Shown: positions 1-12,065 of the stretch, piece by piece | Layout of the letters: each line of letters begins with the position of its first letter | Position numbering within the stretch: position 1 is the first letter of the stretch | The notes under the pieces: generated by a model | Database searches by the model: none | What the model was told of the DNA's origin: nothing | What the model saw: only the letters and a program-made list of their open reading frames with translations | DNA from: Opisthorchis felineus | Lineage: Eukaryota; Platyhelminthes; Trematoda; Opisthorchiida; Opisthorchiidae | Direction of reading: 5' to 3' | Length of the DNA: 64,000 nucleotides | Assembly: GCA_004794785.1 (NCBI GenBank) | Contig: SJOL01004272.1 | Location: forward strand, 128,329 to 192,328 | Program-made: the position numbers and the translations under genes

Positions 1-255
1 TCAGTGGCGTTCGTGCTGTCAGTTTCTTTCCAGACTGTCTGATTGAGCGCTTGGAGGTGTAGGCACCTCAGAACGCTTGACATAGGCCAGCACTAGGTCC
101 CCTCCCTCACCCACTCTTTTTCTCTCCTTTTCACTCTAGGGCTTCTAACACAATTATATATATGCATATATAACTAGACGAACCTTATGGTTGTACGGCA
201 GTGAAGCATCAGTGTCAACACTGATGTTGCTGTCTTTGATGATGATGATTGGGAG
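1..255 (+). mobile_element. RTE-type LINE, 3' end only
   Basis: This is the extreme C-terminus and 3' UTR of a non-LTR retrotransposon. The first bases read as the end of the RT ORF in the pattern CQWRS.CQFLSRL, which recurs at 35390 and 48130. A pyrimidine-rich 3' UTR follows, then a conserved terminal block (TGAAGCATCAGTGTCAACAC, 203-222) and a short GAT-repeat tail near 236-250. The same terminal block ends the elements at 1652, 7893 (inverted) and, more diverged, 35600. The rest of the element lies outside the window. The RTE-clade assignment is inferred from the short tandem-repeat tail and the ORF C-terminus. Confidence 0.75.
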
Positions 256-1652
256 ACAGTGTTAGGTTTTGGAGCAACGCCATATTGCACAGATGACCTA
301 GAATTTTGGTGTTTCTTGACTTAAAGGGGGGGGGGGTTCGATTTTGTCGATCGGTCAGTGCTGATAGCTTTGCTTGCCCAACAAGGGATGCCGCAGAAGT
401 TTGTATATATTGTTTGCTCCCCATACTGACATATTTCGGGGTGTGTGATATTGTATGGTGAGCCCTCCAAAGGCTTCCCTACAAAAGGAGCTATCCGTCA
501 AGGATGTCCACTGTCCCCATTATTGTTCAGCTTCGTCATTGCTGAATCAATGGGATGAACACTGGAAGGTCTTCACAACTCTAGTGTTTAGGTTGTTGCT
601 GTTGATCATGACCATCAGAGACAGCAACATCAGTGTTGACACTGATGCTTCACTGTCGTACAGCCACAAAGCTTATCCAATTGTATTTAAAGACTTTAAC
701 GAGCTTACCGTACAAGTTACTAGTGAGAACCTCGTCGATCTGGAGTACCCAGACGACATCGCCCTCATGTTTGAAGACGGAGGCGCAACACACTCTGTTG
801 AATAGACTGACCACCATCATACCATCTTTCGGCATGCGTTTAGCACCTTCAGAGTGCAAAGTCATGCTTCATAACGTGCAGTCTCTGGACATACTCTTTA
901 CAGTTCAATGAGAATTGGTAGTTGTATTAGCTCTGACGGAAGTGTGTCTGATGAAGTCAGTGCTCAAATCTCAATGGTCGTGTGATCCAGGCTACTGTAA
1001 GGGCTGTGTTGTATGGTGGCGAAACATGGCCTCTAAAGACGGATGATGTGAAGCGTCTTCAGGTTTTGGACTACCGGTGCCTCAGAAATGTTGCTGGTGT
1101 CAGGTGGCATCAAGGAATTCCTAACCAGGTAATTAGAAAACGGGTGTTTGCTCGTGCAACAGGTACTGCAATTGCGGAAAACATTCAGTACCATCAATCT
1201 GGTGGCTCGACCATGGGCCACGTAGGCCGAAACATTGTCCACCGAGACGAGTGTTGTTATCCGTGCCTCCTTCAGAGTTGCAGAAACCACGAGGTATACA
1301 ACATATGACTTGGCAGAATGGTGTGAAAGAGATCACGAAGAGTTTGGATGTTGTTGGTGTTGAACACCTTTCAGGATGGGGTCCCCTTGAGCCCTCTTGC
1401 GCTTGACTGGAGATATTTCAGGAAATAGAGACTGGTCGATGTCAGTTTCTTTCCAGATTGTCCGACCGAGAGCCTGGAAGTGTATACACTTCAGAATGCT
1501 TGCGATAGACCAGCACTAGGTCGTCTTCCTCACCCACTATTTTCTCTTTTCATTCTAAGGCTTTAAATACAATTCGATAAGCTTTGTAGTTATACGACAC
1601 TGAAGCATCAGTGTCAACACGGATGTTGGTGTCTCTGATAAGGATAATGATA
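256..1652 (+). mobile_element. RTE-type LINE, 5'-truncated and degenerate
   Basis: This is a broken reverse-transcriptase ORF. It enters at the RT palm (LEQRH near 275, then FDFVDRSVL and QQGMPQKFV at 350-400). It continues through the catalytic region (NLVDLEYPDD at 728-757) to the C-terminal part (GGETWPLK...RLQVLDYRCLRN..G at 1018-1110). It ends with the family 3' block and a GAT/GATAA tail near 1650. The YADD box reads YPDD and there are several stops and frameshifts, so it is dead. A run of G at 327-337 replaces the bases just before the palm aspartate. A short inverted copy of the family's own 3' end is inserted at about 600-706. Confidence 0.8.
600..706 (-). mobile_element. Nested RTE 3'-end fragment, inverted
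   Basis: About 105 nt here are the reverse complement of the RTE 3' terminal block seen at 1555-1650. They include the TGTTGACACTGATGCTTCA core and the AAAGCTTATC / TTGTATTTAAAG flank. The fragment interrupts the host RT reading frame between the TLEGL-like segment (about 560-590) and the VDLEYPDD catalytic segment (from about 710). It looks like a severely 5'-truncated insertion of the same family. Confidence 0.7.
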
Positions 1653-1654
1653 AC

Positions 1655-4080
1655 CATGCATTCACGTACCCAGAAGTATTTGACTATAGTGACCGGAGTA
1701 TGTTCCCAAACTTCTGGGGCATACCCTGCTGAGTAGATATAGTTAACAGCACTGACCAGTCGGCAGAATCGAACGCACTCTTAAATTTAAGGAATTCCAA
1801 GATTGTTGGTTGTCTGTACATGTGACGTTGCTCCAATACCTGACGGAGTGTGAAGATGTGGTCAACACAGCCTCTATCCTGTCGGGATCCTGCGTGATGC
1901 TCACGGGTGAAGGATTCGCGTGCCATTGTAAGACGATGAATCAGTGACGCCAGAAGCCTTGTCACAACGGGAGTCAAGCTGATACGCTTGTGGTTACTAC
2001 ATTCACTGGGAGTACCGTTTTCGAAAATGGGTACCATCATCGATTCACCCCAGTTGTCTGGGACGGTGTCTTTCACCCAGATAAACAAGAATTGGCTAGA
2101 GGGCGCTGGCGGAGAAAATCACCGCCATCCTTGAACAGACCAGGTAACAGATCGTCAGGAACCGGGGGCACGATGACGCTTGAGTGGAGATAAACACGCG
2201 GACACTTCTGAGTCCGAAGGGGGTTTCAGGTTCACAGTTCATCTTTCTGTTAAAGACCGGTAGTTTGGATTGGATTTATTTGGTGGCCAACCGAATTACG
2301 GTTCCAAGCATTGGGTCCAATGGTCCAAACGTTCTCCTTTGTTGGATATCAGGCAGCCATTTTTGTCCCTATTAGCTTCTCTAACAAGAGGTTTCCGAGG
2401 ACCAATCTAACAAATCAAGTGGAATAACCTGCGGACGTTTCTAGCATTTTTCGTATCCTTCATTTCTTCGGCCTTTCGGGTCTACCCAGCTTCTCGGTCT
2501 GTGTCCGGTTGAGTTGTGGCTACGGCCAGGGGGAGTCTGTCGCCGGGCCTCCATCAAAGCCACGGCCCTATCAGGGATCTAATGTTTGGATGAGTTTGGC
2601 TAAGTTGTACCGCAGACGGACGTTTCTACTGAGAGCAGCACTGTGGATATCTGTTTCCAGTCTTGTGATAGATGGCTTCCAAGTAACTCGATGTGAGCGT
2701 TTGTGTTGGAACTTCGTACTGGCCAGGAACAGACGACGATCTGCACACAACTGAATAAGTCGCTCGCAATTATCCGTACACTGAGCATCAACTCCAAGTC
2801 TACCACCTAACTGTACTTCTTCCGAGCTTAGTCGCCTAACTTGGACGTTCATATCACCCACCAGGATTGCTATATCCGTCCTTCCTGCTGACCGAAGCAG
2901 TCGTGACAGATCCTGATAAAACTCGTCCTTCTCAGTCTCAGAACTGCAGTCTGTTGGGGCGTATGCTGATATGACAAATAAACACAGTTTACCGCATCGA
3001 CCTGCGTTATTCTTAATTGAGCCAGACAACCGCACAGCACAAAGGCCACTGTTTACTGGGATCCAGTTCAGTAAGGCGCTCTTAGCGTTGGGGCTGAGTG
3101 CAACTCCCACACCGTAGATGTCACGCTCCATTGCGTCAGTTCACCAGATACCTGAAGAACATCTGAGTTCGCCCAAAGCGGCTTGAGGAGCACGATCGAA
3201 AATAGGTCTTTCATGCGTGTTTCGGAGACACAACATACATCGACAGAGAGGGAAAGCAGGGTTTCAGCAAGGGATGCCTGTTGTCCAATTTGACATCGAG
3301 TACGGATATTAGAGGCTGCAACATGGATGAGATCTTTTGAGGCGGTTATTTTGGTTTATTTTTCTGGGCGAAGGTTTAGACACGAAACAGTGGCTAGGGG
3401 ATTGACAGATGGGTTGATTGCACTTCATTGTACGATGGATGGAGAGAGAGAAGGCCGGTGAGCGAAGAACTGCAAGGGCAAATGATACTTCCCAATTGCC
3501 CAAACCGAAGAAGGGGGTTTGGTTGGGGTACCCCACCTTGAGCCTTTGACTCAAAAAGTCTGACCCACAAGTCAGTGGGAAGATATAGGGTTTTGTTCGG
3601 GGACCCTGCCCCTAGCCTTTGACTCAGAAGTCTGACGCGCGAGGCAGCGGACAGTTATGTTTTTTGGGGACCCTTCTTCTAGCCAATCGCTCAATAGTCT
3701 TACCCAATTGTCGGTCACGGTCAACCGTTGGGCGATCGGATTGTGCTGTTTTTAGGACTGACCTTTTCTAGCCAGTCCTTCCTCGAGAGAAAACATCATC
3801 GCAGCCTCCGTGAATAGGGACATTCTGGTCCCCTGGAGGAAACACCTTACTGCCTCCACACTCCTAACTCAGAGGACACTACGGTTTTACCTCCAGACTG
3901 TCTCGTAATAAGACTCCTCGCAGTATGGGGACTCACTGTTCTTCATCGGGCTGCTCCCCGTTGGCCTTCCTGGCATGTTTTAACCCTTAGGAACTGAGTT
4001 CTAGCCTGTATAGCCGGCGGGGTCATTGCGGCACAGAAGCCCGACCGCCGCGACAAGGTGACAGCTTTAGGTCTGGGATA
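1655..4080 (-). mobile_element. RTE-type LINE, second subfamily, 3'-truncated
   Basis: This minus-strand element reads from a long 5' UTR (about 4080 down to 3330) into an APE-type endonuclease (about 3330-2571). The endonuclease carries the motifs VDVCCVSETRM, VISAYAPTDCSSE, ILVGDMNVQVRRLS and LIQLCADRRLFL. A reverse-transcriptase N-terminal half follows (2088-1684: CSNHKRISLTPV, HHAGSRQDRGCVDHI, FLKFKSAFDSADWSVL, QQGMPQKF). The catalytic YADD part and C-terminus are missing because the copy stops at about 1655, against the tail of the plus-strand RTE. Frameshifts separate the pieces. The function in intact relatives is target-primed reverse transcription; this copy is a relic. Confidence 0.8.
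3525..3756. repeat. Imperfect tandem repeat in an RTE 5' UTR
   Basis: Three degenerate units of about 70-90 nt begin at 3525, 3599 and 3666. Each has a GGGGACCC-like start, then AGCC(T/A)..GACTCA.AAGTCT(G/T)AC. A partial fourth unit follows from about 3757 (GGACTGACC...AGCCAGTCC). The array lies upstream of the endonuclease ORF of the minus-strand RTE, so it may be a promoter-type repeat of that element. Confidence 0.6.
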
Positions 4081-4500
4081 TATGGTCTGAATGAATGTGG
4101 TCCGATTATATTTTCTTCTTTTTTCAGCCTTGGTAAAATGTGATGTTTGTTCAAGGTATGGTACCACCTTATTTTGTGAGACTAAAAAGTCTATCACTGG
4201 GCCTCCACTGGGTCGGTTTTTCTTCATCACAAGGGGATTTGAGACAACCTCTAAAGCTCAGTCTCCCCAGAAAACAGAATCCCGTCGACCTCCCTCCCAC
4301 TGTGCATCCTACTTTTGGACCTGTGGACCCGGTATCGAATATACGGCGACTACAGTTTGCTCCAGGTGGCGCTCGAACGTCGCTACAACAGAAATATTGC
4401 TACTTTTATCAGGACACTTGGAACTGGCTTGATGCATATTGGACTTCACACAACAAATTATACGCGGAGGTCAGTGTTATTTTAACTTGGTTAATCCGCT
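4081..4500. other. Unassigned; weak LTR/primer-site resemblance
   Basis: Overlapping plus-strand open frames (4091-4432 and 4140-4511) have no recognisable motif. At 4370 the bases TGGCGCTCGAACG resemble the start of a tRNA primer-binding site of LTR retroelements. No gag or pol sequence follows and no second LTR is visible. Confidence 0.2.
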
Positions 4501-6559
4501 GTTCCAGTTAGACTTTTGCCTACACGTTTTCGTCCGATTTGTCATTTTCCGTCTGAATTTCCGACCAATTCTAACAGTTCGTTTCTGGGTGAAATCATAC
4601 CACTGATGCGCGAATCTCTATTGTTTGATTCGAATAATGTTTATCTAATGTAACCTTGCTGCGTACCATATGTCGAACAAACAACCCGGACCTTACTCAA
4701 CTCAGTATTCATTGCAATCATGTGTGCTTTTCATGTGGTAGTGGTTGTCTGTAGGAACATATCCTGTAGGAACAAACCTGACGACCGTCAGGTTTTTTGA
4801 CAAATGGCGAACAAGTTATACCTGAGGCTAAGAACACGACCTCCTGACACTTATTCTATCCATTGTTTCAGTTATGTAAAGAAAGCTCGTCGTCTTTCAA
4901 ACCCCTTAGGTTTGCGTCACTGAACAGTTGCTGGAGCATCTGTGACAAAGTTATGTGAGACTTCCAAAGCGATCTGATCAAGGAATGCGCCAAAATACGA
5001 AACACTTTCCAGTGCTTTCAGCTTTCCATATAGTTTGGATGTGCACCCATTTTAACAGTACATGGGCTTTTGTGGGCACTGGTAATGCAACCTAGTGTAA
5101 CCTCAAAAGGGATTCATGAGATGCCACCTCACTCCCTATTTGGGAAAAGCCTAAAAATGCCATTTCACGCTGACAAGTTGCAGCTTGGCTGTATTCTAAA
5201 ACACGAAGCTAGTCGAACCAAAGTGTCGACTTCGCATGCTAGACGACAGGACAGAAGAAAGCTCTATGTTCCATGATTGCTTGATGAGAAGTCTTGCGAC
5301 CCATGTCATGTCTTTCAAAATTTATTTCCACGTGGTAAGCACAGGCGAGGAGACTTCGCAAATTTTGTAAAACATGTTGCAATGGCATCCTACATCCGTA
5401 GCTCCAACAGAGTCTTCAGACAATCTTCTGAATCGTCAAACCCCGTAGCCAGCACCCTATGAGTTGACCTGAAGCAAGCCGTTACCTCCAGTGAATGGGC
5501 ATCTCTTTGGTATGCACCCTTCGTATGCTAACAAAATTATACCAGCCAGAAAACTGTACCTTGTTACGTGGTTTAAAGTTGATAAGGCACAAGTGATAAG
5601 TTTTGCGAATCGCCCCACAACGATGATTCATCTCTTGGTTCCAAGAACTTTTCGTTTGGTTGGATAACTTGATAAAGTTCTTGCGGGACCGATTTTTTGC
5701 CAGTAGCACCTTGATATGTTACGTGAAGTTGTTTAGTGTTTGTAACGATGCTGTTTAGCTTGTTTTGGATACAAAGTTTTACCTTGTTATCATGAGCTCG
5801 GAAAATGTTTGCTTTAACGACAATTTGCTTGAACCACTCTTGCTACTTATGTGTTGCCTTCTGCAAGGGAATTCAGAGTTTGAAATTTGGGGATGCCTTT
5901 TAAGACGATATGAGGAAAACGCCTGTGCAAGCACTGGTTGATGAAAGTTGTTCAATTCCCCAATGAGCAACCAAAATGTTATTTACTTTCCGCACCGACC
6001 GTTGGATGTCTTACAACGTCTGCTCGTTCAGCCAAGAACAGAAGAGAGCTTATTGTCCATAGTTCAAACCATATTCCATCTGAACAGTTGACATTTATTC
6101 TCAGTATCGATCCCCGTATCCACCGACAGTGTTTGCGCGATTTGTGCGATATTTTATAGATGCAGACTATTAACAAGTCGTCACCTAGAGAATGAGTTTT
6201 CTTCGAAGAAATTTGTGTACACACTGTTCTTGTGCAACCGGATCCCCCATAACCGTAATATTGCTCTCCAACTGTTGTTCGCCCAGCCACTTTCTACGAA
6301 GCATTCAAGTCAGTGGTTCCCTTTGCACTGGTGTGGGAAGAGCCGCTCACACTATATACTTCTATTCCCTTCACGATCGTCAGTCCTCCCTCCATAACAT
6401 CAGTGTGTACTCGCTATATTGGTTTCTGCCTGGCTTGTGTTAATGTTTCACACTCATCTTTGTTTCCAGTGATTATATCTTTCTATAGAATGCAGTACAT
6501 TCCGACACTGATTACACCATACCAACGCTTTCATTTGAACATTGTTTAGTCATTCCCGA
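4501..6559. other. No recognisable gene
   Basis: Only short, overlapping open frames on both strands, without domain motifs, splice-site support or repeat similarity to the rest of the window. Confidence 0.5.
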
Positions 6560-6935
6560 AGTCCCTTCAATGAAGATTTGAACCCGTGACCTCCCTACTA
6601 ATAGTTGAAGACTGTTGGGCCACAAGCTGATGTTCAGTAGTATGATTAACTCGCAGTTAGACAGAGCATGAGGCCTCTCATCCCTCAGTCAAATAATTCA
6701 CATAACGGAATTATGTGTTGACTAGATTCTTGATTGATGACTTCTCAGATGAAAGGTTCACTCGTCTTGTGAATTATTCTGTCTTCCGAGATACTTAAAA
6801 CTTGTTTGTAGTTTCTGAGGGTCTTAAAGTTTCAATCGGAGCTTCGCCTACAAGGAAACCAGTCTATACTGAAGCGCAGAGAAGCACTTCATCCTCATTG
6901 GGCAACAGCTGTACCGTGCTTCTCGGCTTTTCACA
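6560..6935. repeat. Dispersed repeat family D, copy 1
   Basis: This stretch shares blocks in the same order with 24780-25115. The shared blocks are a minus-strand tRNA-box-B-like segment (GAACCCGTGACCTCCCTACT, 6571-6590), the block TATGATTAACTC near 6641, and the block CAGCTGTACCGTGCTTCTCG near 6907. The second copy has inverted arms; here the arms are poorly kept. Probably a non-autonomous element. Confidence 0.55.
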
Positions 6936-7430
6936 TACAAGACAAAACCTTGATTGGAATTCTGACTCCAATCACTGGAATTTGAAAGTTTTCTGTTTGT
7001 TCTGTATCCTGTGTCTGGTACGAATTATCGGAGGCCGGATTAATGAAACTCTTACCACTTGTCACCTTGTAATTGGCTTTTCCTAACCACCATAGTCATT
7101 TCAGACGTATTATTAATGCATTTGCAGCAGAAAGCCAAATTTCTGAGGATAAACGATGAGAACGGTTCAGTTTCTGAATTCAACCGTCGCTTTTTGATCG
7201 AAAACCAACCCTTGCAACTGCGTTTCAACTTGTAAGTCTTTGCCTTAACTTCGACGGTCTCGATTTGGTCAAGTGTCCTTATTAGGCACCTATGTTGAGT
7301 AAACAACCAGCATTCCAACTCTGAGGGCTGGAGTGGAGAACCACTTGAGGATTCTATAGGGTAGTAGCTTCCCGGACAACAATGTGAGATGCCAAGCACC
7401 TGACTCTTGTAACCTACAACGTGTTCAAAT
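6936..7430. other. No recognisable gene
   Basis: A minus-strand open frame of 115 codons (7052-7399) has no motif I recognise. It abuts a family C repeat copy. Confidence 0.4.
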
Positions 7431-7540
7431 AGGGATTACGACTGGCAGAAGCCCGGGTTCTACCCCCACTTGGTGAGCCCCAAGAGTGAATAAGCCAGTA
7501 ACAGACTTTGAAGTTTTCAGCAATCTTGTGTAAGAAGTGT
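7430..7540 (+). repeat. Dispersed repeat family C fragment
   Basis: It shares the ordered blocks TGGTGAGCCCCAAGAGTG and TTTTCAGCAATCTTGTG with copies near 39460-39580, 37450-37560 and 51890-51990. It is short and diverged. No coding capacity is seen. Confidence 0.5.
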
Positions 7541-7892
7541 TGGATCAAGGGATGCAATGACTGCAATATTCGCTGGGCATCTGGCCATTCCAAATTTGCC
7601 GGCATCCCGTTTCATAATTATTGTTGCCGGAAGTCAACATATCAGTCTTATTTTAGTATGTATGAAGCCATGGCCTCCGGTTATCGAGCTATTGATGTCT
7701 TCATTTTCTCTCTCGTAGTTCATCCCACTTATCGAAGCATCGTTTCGAGGTGGAAAGCCTGCCTCATGGGAGCAGTCAGTATTGTATGTAAAGTGAAGCT
7801 TTATACTATTCGAGCACCACTGACGGTGGTTGATCTACCTGGTCAGAGCACACCAAGACCACTAAGAGGAAACGGCCCTCCTCTCTTCGTGG
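7541..7892. other. Unassigned open frame
   Basis: A 150-codon plus-strand frame (7508-7960) runs through here, but its last part overlaps the antisense 3' end of the RTE at 7893. There is no domain motif, so I regard it as fortuitous. Confidence 0.4.
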
Positions 7893-10400
7893 CTTCATCG
7901 TCATCAAAGGTAGCATTGTCAATGTTGACAATGATGCTTCATTACCGTACAAACACATAGTTTAATCATATTTAAATCGTTAAATTGAACAAAGAGAAGA
8001 CAGTGGATGGGGGAAGATTCTGGTGCTAGCCTACCTCAAGCACTCTGAAGTACCCGCATCTCCAGGAGCTTAATAAGACAACCTGTAAAGCAACTGACAG
8101 CACGAACTCCACTGACATCGATTAGTCGCCATTTCTTGCAGTGTCTCCAGCCAAGTGCTAGGGTACCTCATCCTGGAAAGTGGACCACACCAACACCCAA
8201 ACTCTTCGTAATCACTCGCCCTTCTGCCAAGTCACATTCAGCTCAAAGTTTGCGCAGTGTGTCTTGCCCAGAAGTATGTGAATATAGGGACCGGATTATG
8301 TTCACAAAATCCCGGGGCATCCCCTAGTGGGAAACTGTAGCTCGGAGCACTGACCGATCGACAGCATCGAATTCACTCTTGAAGTCAAGAGACACCAAGG
8401 TTGTGAGTTTTCTGCACATCTAACACTTGACGGTGTGTGTGTGTTTATGAAGATGTGGTCGACGCAGGCTCTACTCGGTGCTCACGCGTCAAGGATTCGC
8501 GTGCCACCGTAAGACAACGAAGAATCGGTGACGCTAGAAATTTTACTACTATGGGAGTCATACTGACGCCCCTACGGTTATTACTTTCACTGAGAGTACC
8601 ATTTTTGAAGATAAGCACAATTATCAGCCCAGTTGTCTGAGATGGTCTCTTTCTCTCAGAAAGACGCGAATAAGCTAGACAGACTAGCTGAGAAATCTAT
8701 TACCGTCTCTGAACGGAGCAGGTGGAAGGTCGTCAGGGCCAGGAGCACGATAACGCCTGAGTGTAGATCTAAACTTGGACACTCCTGTGACTGTAGGGGT
8801 CCCATATTCTGTTAAAGATCAACAATTCAGATTGGATGTAGCAGGTGGCCAACTGAATTGGTATCCAAATTATTGTGCCCACCGGCTCAAACGTTCTGCT
8901 TTGCTGGATATCGGAGAGCTATTTTGGTCCCTGATGGTTTTTCTGACCAGAGGCTTCCTGGGGCCAGTCGAACGAATCTAGTGGAACAAGCGGCGGACGC
9001 TTCCATCGTTTTTTCACATCTTACATTTCTTCAGCTTTTCGGACCCACCATGCCTCCCGGTCTGCAAGAACACTCAGTTTTACCTGTTTCGGGTTTAGTT
9101 GTGGTTGGATCCCGGAGGAATCTGTCGCCGGGCCTCCAGCGAAATCATAATCCTATCAGAGGTCCAGTCCATGGATGAGGATGCCTGGGTTGTACCGCAG
9201 CCAGAGTTTTCAACGCTGAGTAAGGCGTTGAATATCCGTCTCCAGTGATCCTTAATATTCGATGTCGGACCAGCTGGCAGGCGTTTGAGGAGCCGGTTGT
9301 GATAGGTTTGTTGAGTTTCTGAGTCCATGAGCTTCCCTGTGGCTAGGCTTGGTGTATGTGTTTTGGGCAGACCTGAAAGGCTGGAATGGTCACGTGCACG
9401 GTGGGAGTCTACGCAGATATTTCAGAAGGAGCGGCGAACAGTGTTCGGCCCTTGCCACCGGCAACTGACTGCATCGCGGTCTATTTGGATTCGTGGCTGA
9501 TTCTTTGATGTGAATCACGCAGTCAGATAATTTCTGCTGTTAGGGAAATCGTTACTGCAAAAAAGCAGCCTGTAATCAGCACAAACCTGCAGTAGGTTCT
9601 CTCCGTTGTTCGTGTTTCGCGCCCAACTCAGGACGACCACCCAATGGGGCCTCTGCAGCGCGAAGCCTCGTTACCAGAATGCTCATGTCGCCAACGTCTA
9701 CAATATCTGAGCTTTTAGCCCTTTTTAAAATAACATCCACCCCGGTATATACAACTGCAGAGGGTTCCGCATCACCAGAGGTGCGGAGCCAAACGTTGGA
9801 AGAGAGCGAGGGATCAGTCAGTTCATTTCCATTAAATGCGTCCTAAATTATTCGTGTCCTTTACTCGTTTCTGACAAGCAGCATATATCAATGCTGGGAG
9901 AATCTAGCATACGAGCAGCAGCCGCTTGTTGTTCTGCTTGCTTAAGTGTGCGAACATTAAAGGTAGACCGGCTTTCGGGGTTTAAGAATAGACTTTGTAG
10001 TGCTTAGGGTTGTTGGTGAAGTCGGACGTACAGAAGCTGCAGCTGGGCGTGATGCATGGCAAGCAAAGCTATCAGTCCTATTGCTGGGACCTGCAGAGGG
10101 AGTTTTCGAACTCGGGTAAGATAGGATAGAAGAGGGGACACGTGAAAGTGTAAGAAGGTAGGCCTCCGCAGTAGCGTGTTTCCGCTTACCCGCCTTGCTG
10201 TTTGCAGCCAGTAAGGCGACCCGGCTGGCGGCAGCCGATGTAGCATGAGAGTATTGTTAGTTATAAGTGGGCTGGGATGGTGTCAGGGTGCGCACACCTA
10301 AACAGGAGGACGATTGTAGTCCTCAAATAAAGCAGTTGGCAGCCTGACCTCAAGACGGCGGTTGGCTGCCGGCATACTGCTACACTAGTACAAGTTTTTT
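7893..10400 (-). mobile_element. RTE-type LINE, internally deleted
   Basis: Read on the minus strand, this has a 5' UTR (10400 to about 10000) whose GGGTCGCCTTACTGGCTGC segment matches the 5' region of the copy at 45570. A degenerate endonuclease starts near 9960 ([24 protein letters not shown]) and runs on through VDVGDM and LLQVCADYRLLF to about 9100. An RT palm fragment lies at 8420-8240 (LVSLDFKSEFDAVDRSVL, GMPRDFVNIIRSLYSHTS). The sequence then jumps straight to the extreme C-terminus (WLETLQEMATNRCQWSS, about 8165-8110) and the 3' tail at 7893. The catalytic YADD region is therefore deleted. Many stops and frameshifts are present, so the copy is dead. Confidence 0.75.
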
Positions 10401-11396
10401 AAGGAAATAGTCGCCTAGCTTGTTCTAACCACCAACATGGAGTATCAAGAGACTGTATTCGTTAGACCATTTACTGAACAAGCATATGCGTTAAATTCTG
10501 CGTCTGTCAATTTGAAACCCTTCGGTACAGCTGAGTGGGTCATAAAAGTCCACAGACCACCATACCGCAATAGTCTATTTGTAGCAGCTTTAGTGGCTTA
10601 TGCATTCCACAGCAAACGTGGTCAAATATTCTTGATAACTGAGAAGTTATCGGTTTTTATTTCAACATAAAGTGGTCAGGTTCGCCATTCACCGTCGATC
10701 AGCGCACCAGTGCGAACGATCCTTAGAATTACTTTGTAAACCGGTCGTTCCTTCTAATTAACTTTTGTTTTTCAATTTTGATTAATTTTTATTATGGCAA
10801 CACCAATGAGCTCATAACATGATTTCGCCATTCATTTTTGCTTTGTTGTTTCTGTGAGTGCGTACGTCATGAAACACATTCCACAATAATGCGTTACTTT
10901 TCTATCTGTTTCAGACAGTGGTATCGACGGATCGCATACATAACTTATCTCGGTATCCTGGTTGAACTGCAATGCTTATTTACTCGGTTGCGGATGACGC
11001 TAGCCGGGAGAAAGCATTGACCAATGCCTTAGGATCGTGTGGTATGCTTTTCTCGCTGTCTATCCGGCCGTCTTCTGTTTCCCATGGTTAATAGAGCACC
11101 ATATCCTACGGTCGAATTATCTGGCTCAACCTATTCAGCTGGACAGTTACAATAAACTCGCCACTCTAGGGTCGTCATCAATCGGTGTTTCAGCTTGTAT
11201 TCCAATCTTATTCTCCGTGTGTGTTTGCCGAAAATGGTTGATTTCCACCAATTCCACCGAGCTCCTTCAATCGACTCGGGTATTCTTATCGTCTGTATGC
11301 ATGTACCTTCAGTCCGTTCCAGTTAGTTCGAGGAAATAATGGTGGGATGCCACAGCAGGGCGCATAATGCTTCTCTTCTAAAACGGTACTCTTATG
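10401..11396. other. No recognisable gene
   Basis: Short open frames at 10437-10670 and 11037-11339 (+) lack motifs. I looked on the minus strand for the GIY-YIG end of the neighbouring Penelope element and did not see it. Confidence 0.45.
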
Positions 11397-12065
11397 TTAG
11401 CCGCGCTTGAAGTCTTTCGAATGTTTTCGAATGCCCTGCATTATGTGGAATAACGGTAATCCCACTGTTAGGCAATTTGTCTTGCTTTCAGTGGAAGCAA
11501 TCCCAATCCTTTCCCTTTTGGGTTTCGCCACCAGTACCAATACCTTCCATAATTGACGCTCAATCAAACTAGATGGATATCTACTACTCGGAAGTTTGTT
11601 CTTTCCTTCTATTTGGGCCGCTCTCCGATCAACTTGTTTTATGCACTGGGTCCTTACTTGGCTTAATATGGTTGAGACAATACTGGTGAATACCAATTCG
11701 GATCGGCAGACGAGTATCTCAAAATCACCCCAATGTCAGTTGGCTTCTGATGCACTGGTTTTTAGTTTCTCCCCCACCTTATGTGTCATACAGTCCAAGA
11801 GGGGTAGTTTACCCGAAGTTGGCTCTATCTCCATACTAAGTTTGATGTGTGGATTCAGGTCATTCAGATAGTTGTAAAATTCACTGACCTTGTGTCGTAT
11901 CATCATGACGAAAGTGTCATCCACATAATGACAGAATGCCCTGGATGGGTACGGGAATCCGGCTAACGTCTTCTGTTCAAAATCTTCCACAAAAATATTC
12001 GCAAAAACCAGGGGTATTGGAGATCCCATTGCCAGACCTTGTTCTTGGCATTCAACACCAACCTA
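11397..12065 (-). mobile_element. Penelope-like element RT fragment (pseudogene)
   Basis: Minus-strand translation gives the Penelope RT core in order. EQGLAMGSPIPLVFANIFVE lies at about 12050-11990, FCHYVDDTFVMM (catalytic YVDD) at about 11940, and then IKLSMEIEPTSGKLPLLDCM. In a second frame (11696-11397) comes the C-terminal thumb-like stretch ending IPLFHIMQGI-like. A stop lies just upstream of the GLAMGS motif, and a frameshift separates the two open frames at about 11730. The catalytic aspartates are intact locally, but the element is broken and no endonuclease domain follows. Confidence 0.8.

Noticed and set aside
4366..4385. Primer-binding-site-like sequence
   Set aside because: Only about a dozen bases resemble a tRNA primer site and there is no LTR pair or pol sequence.
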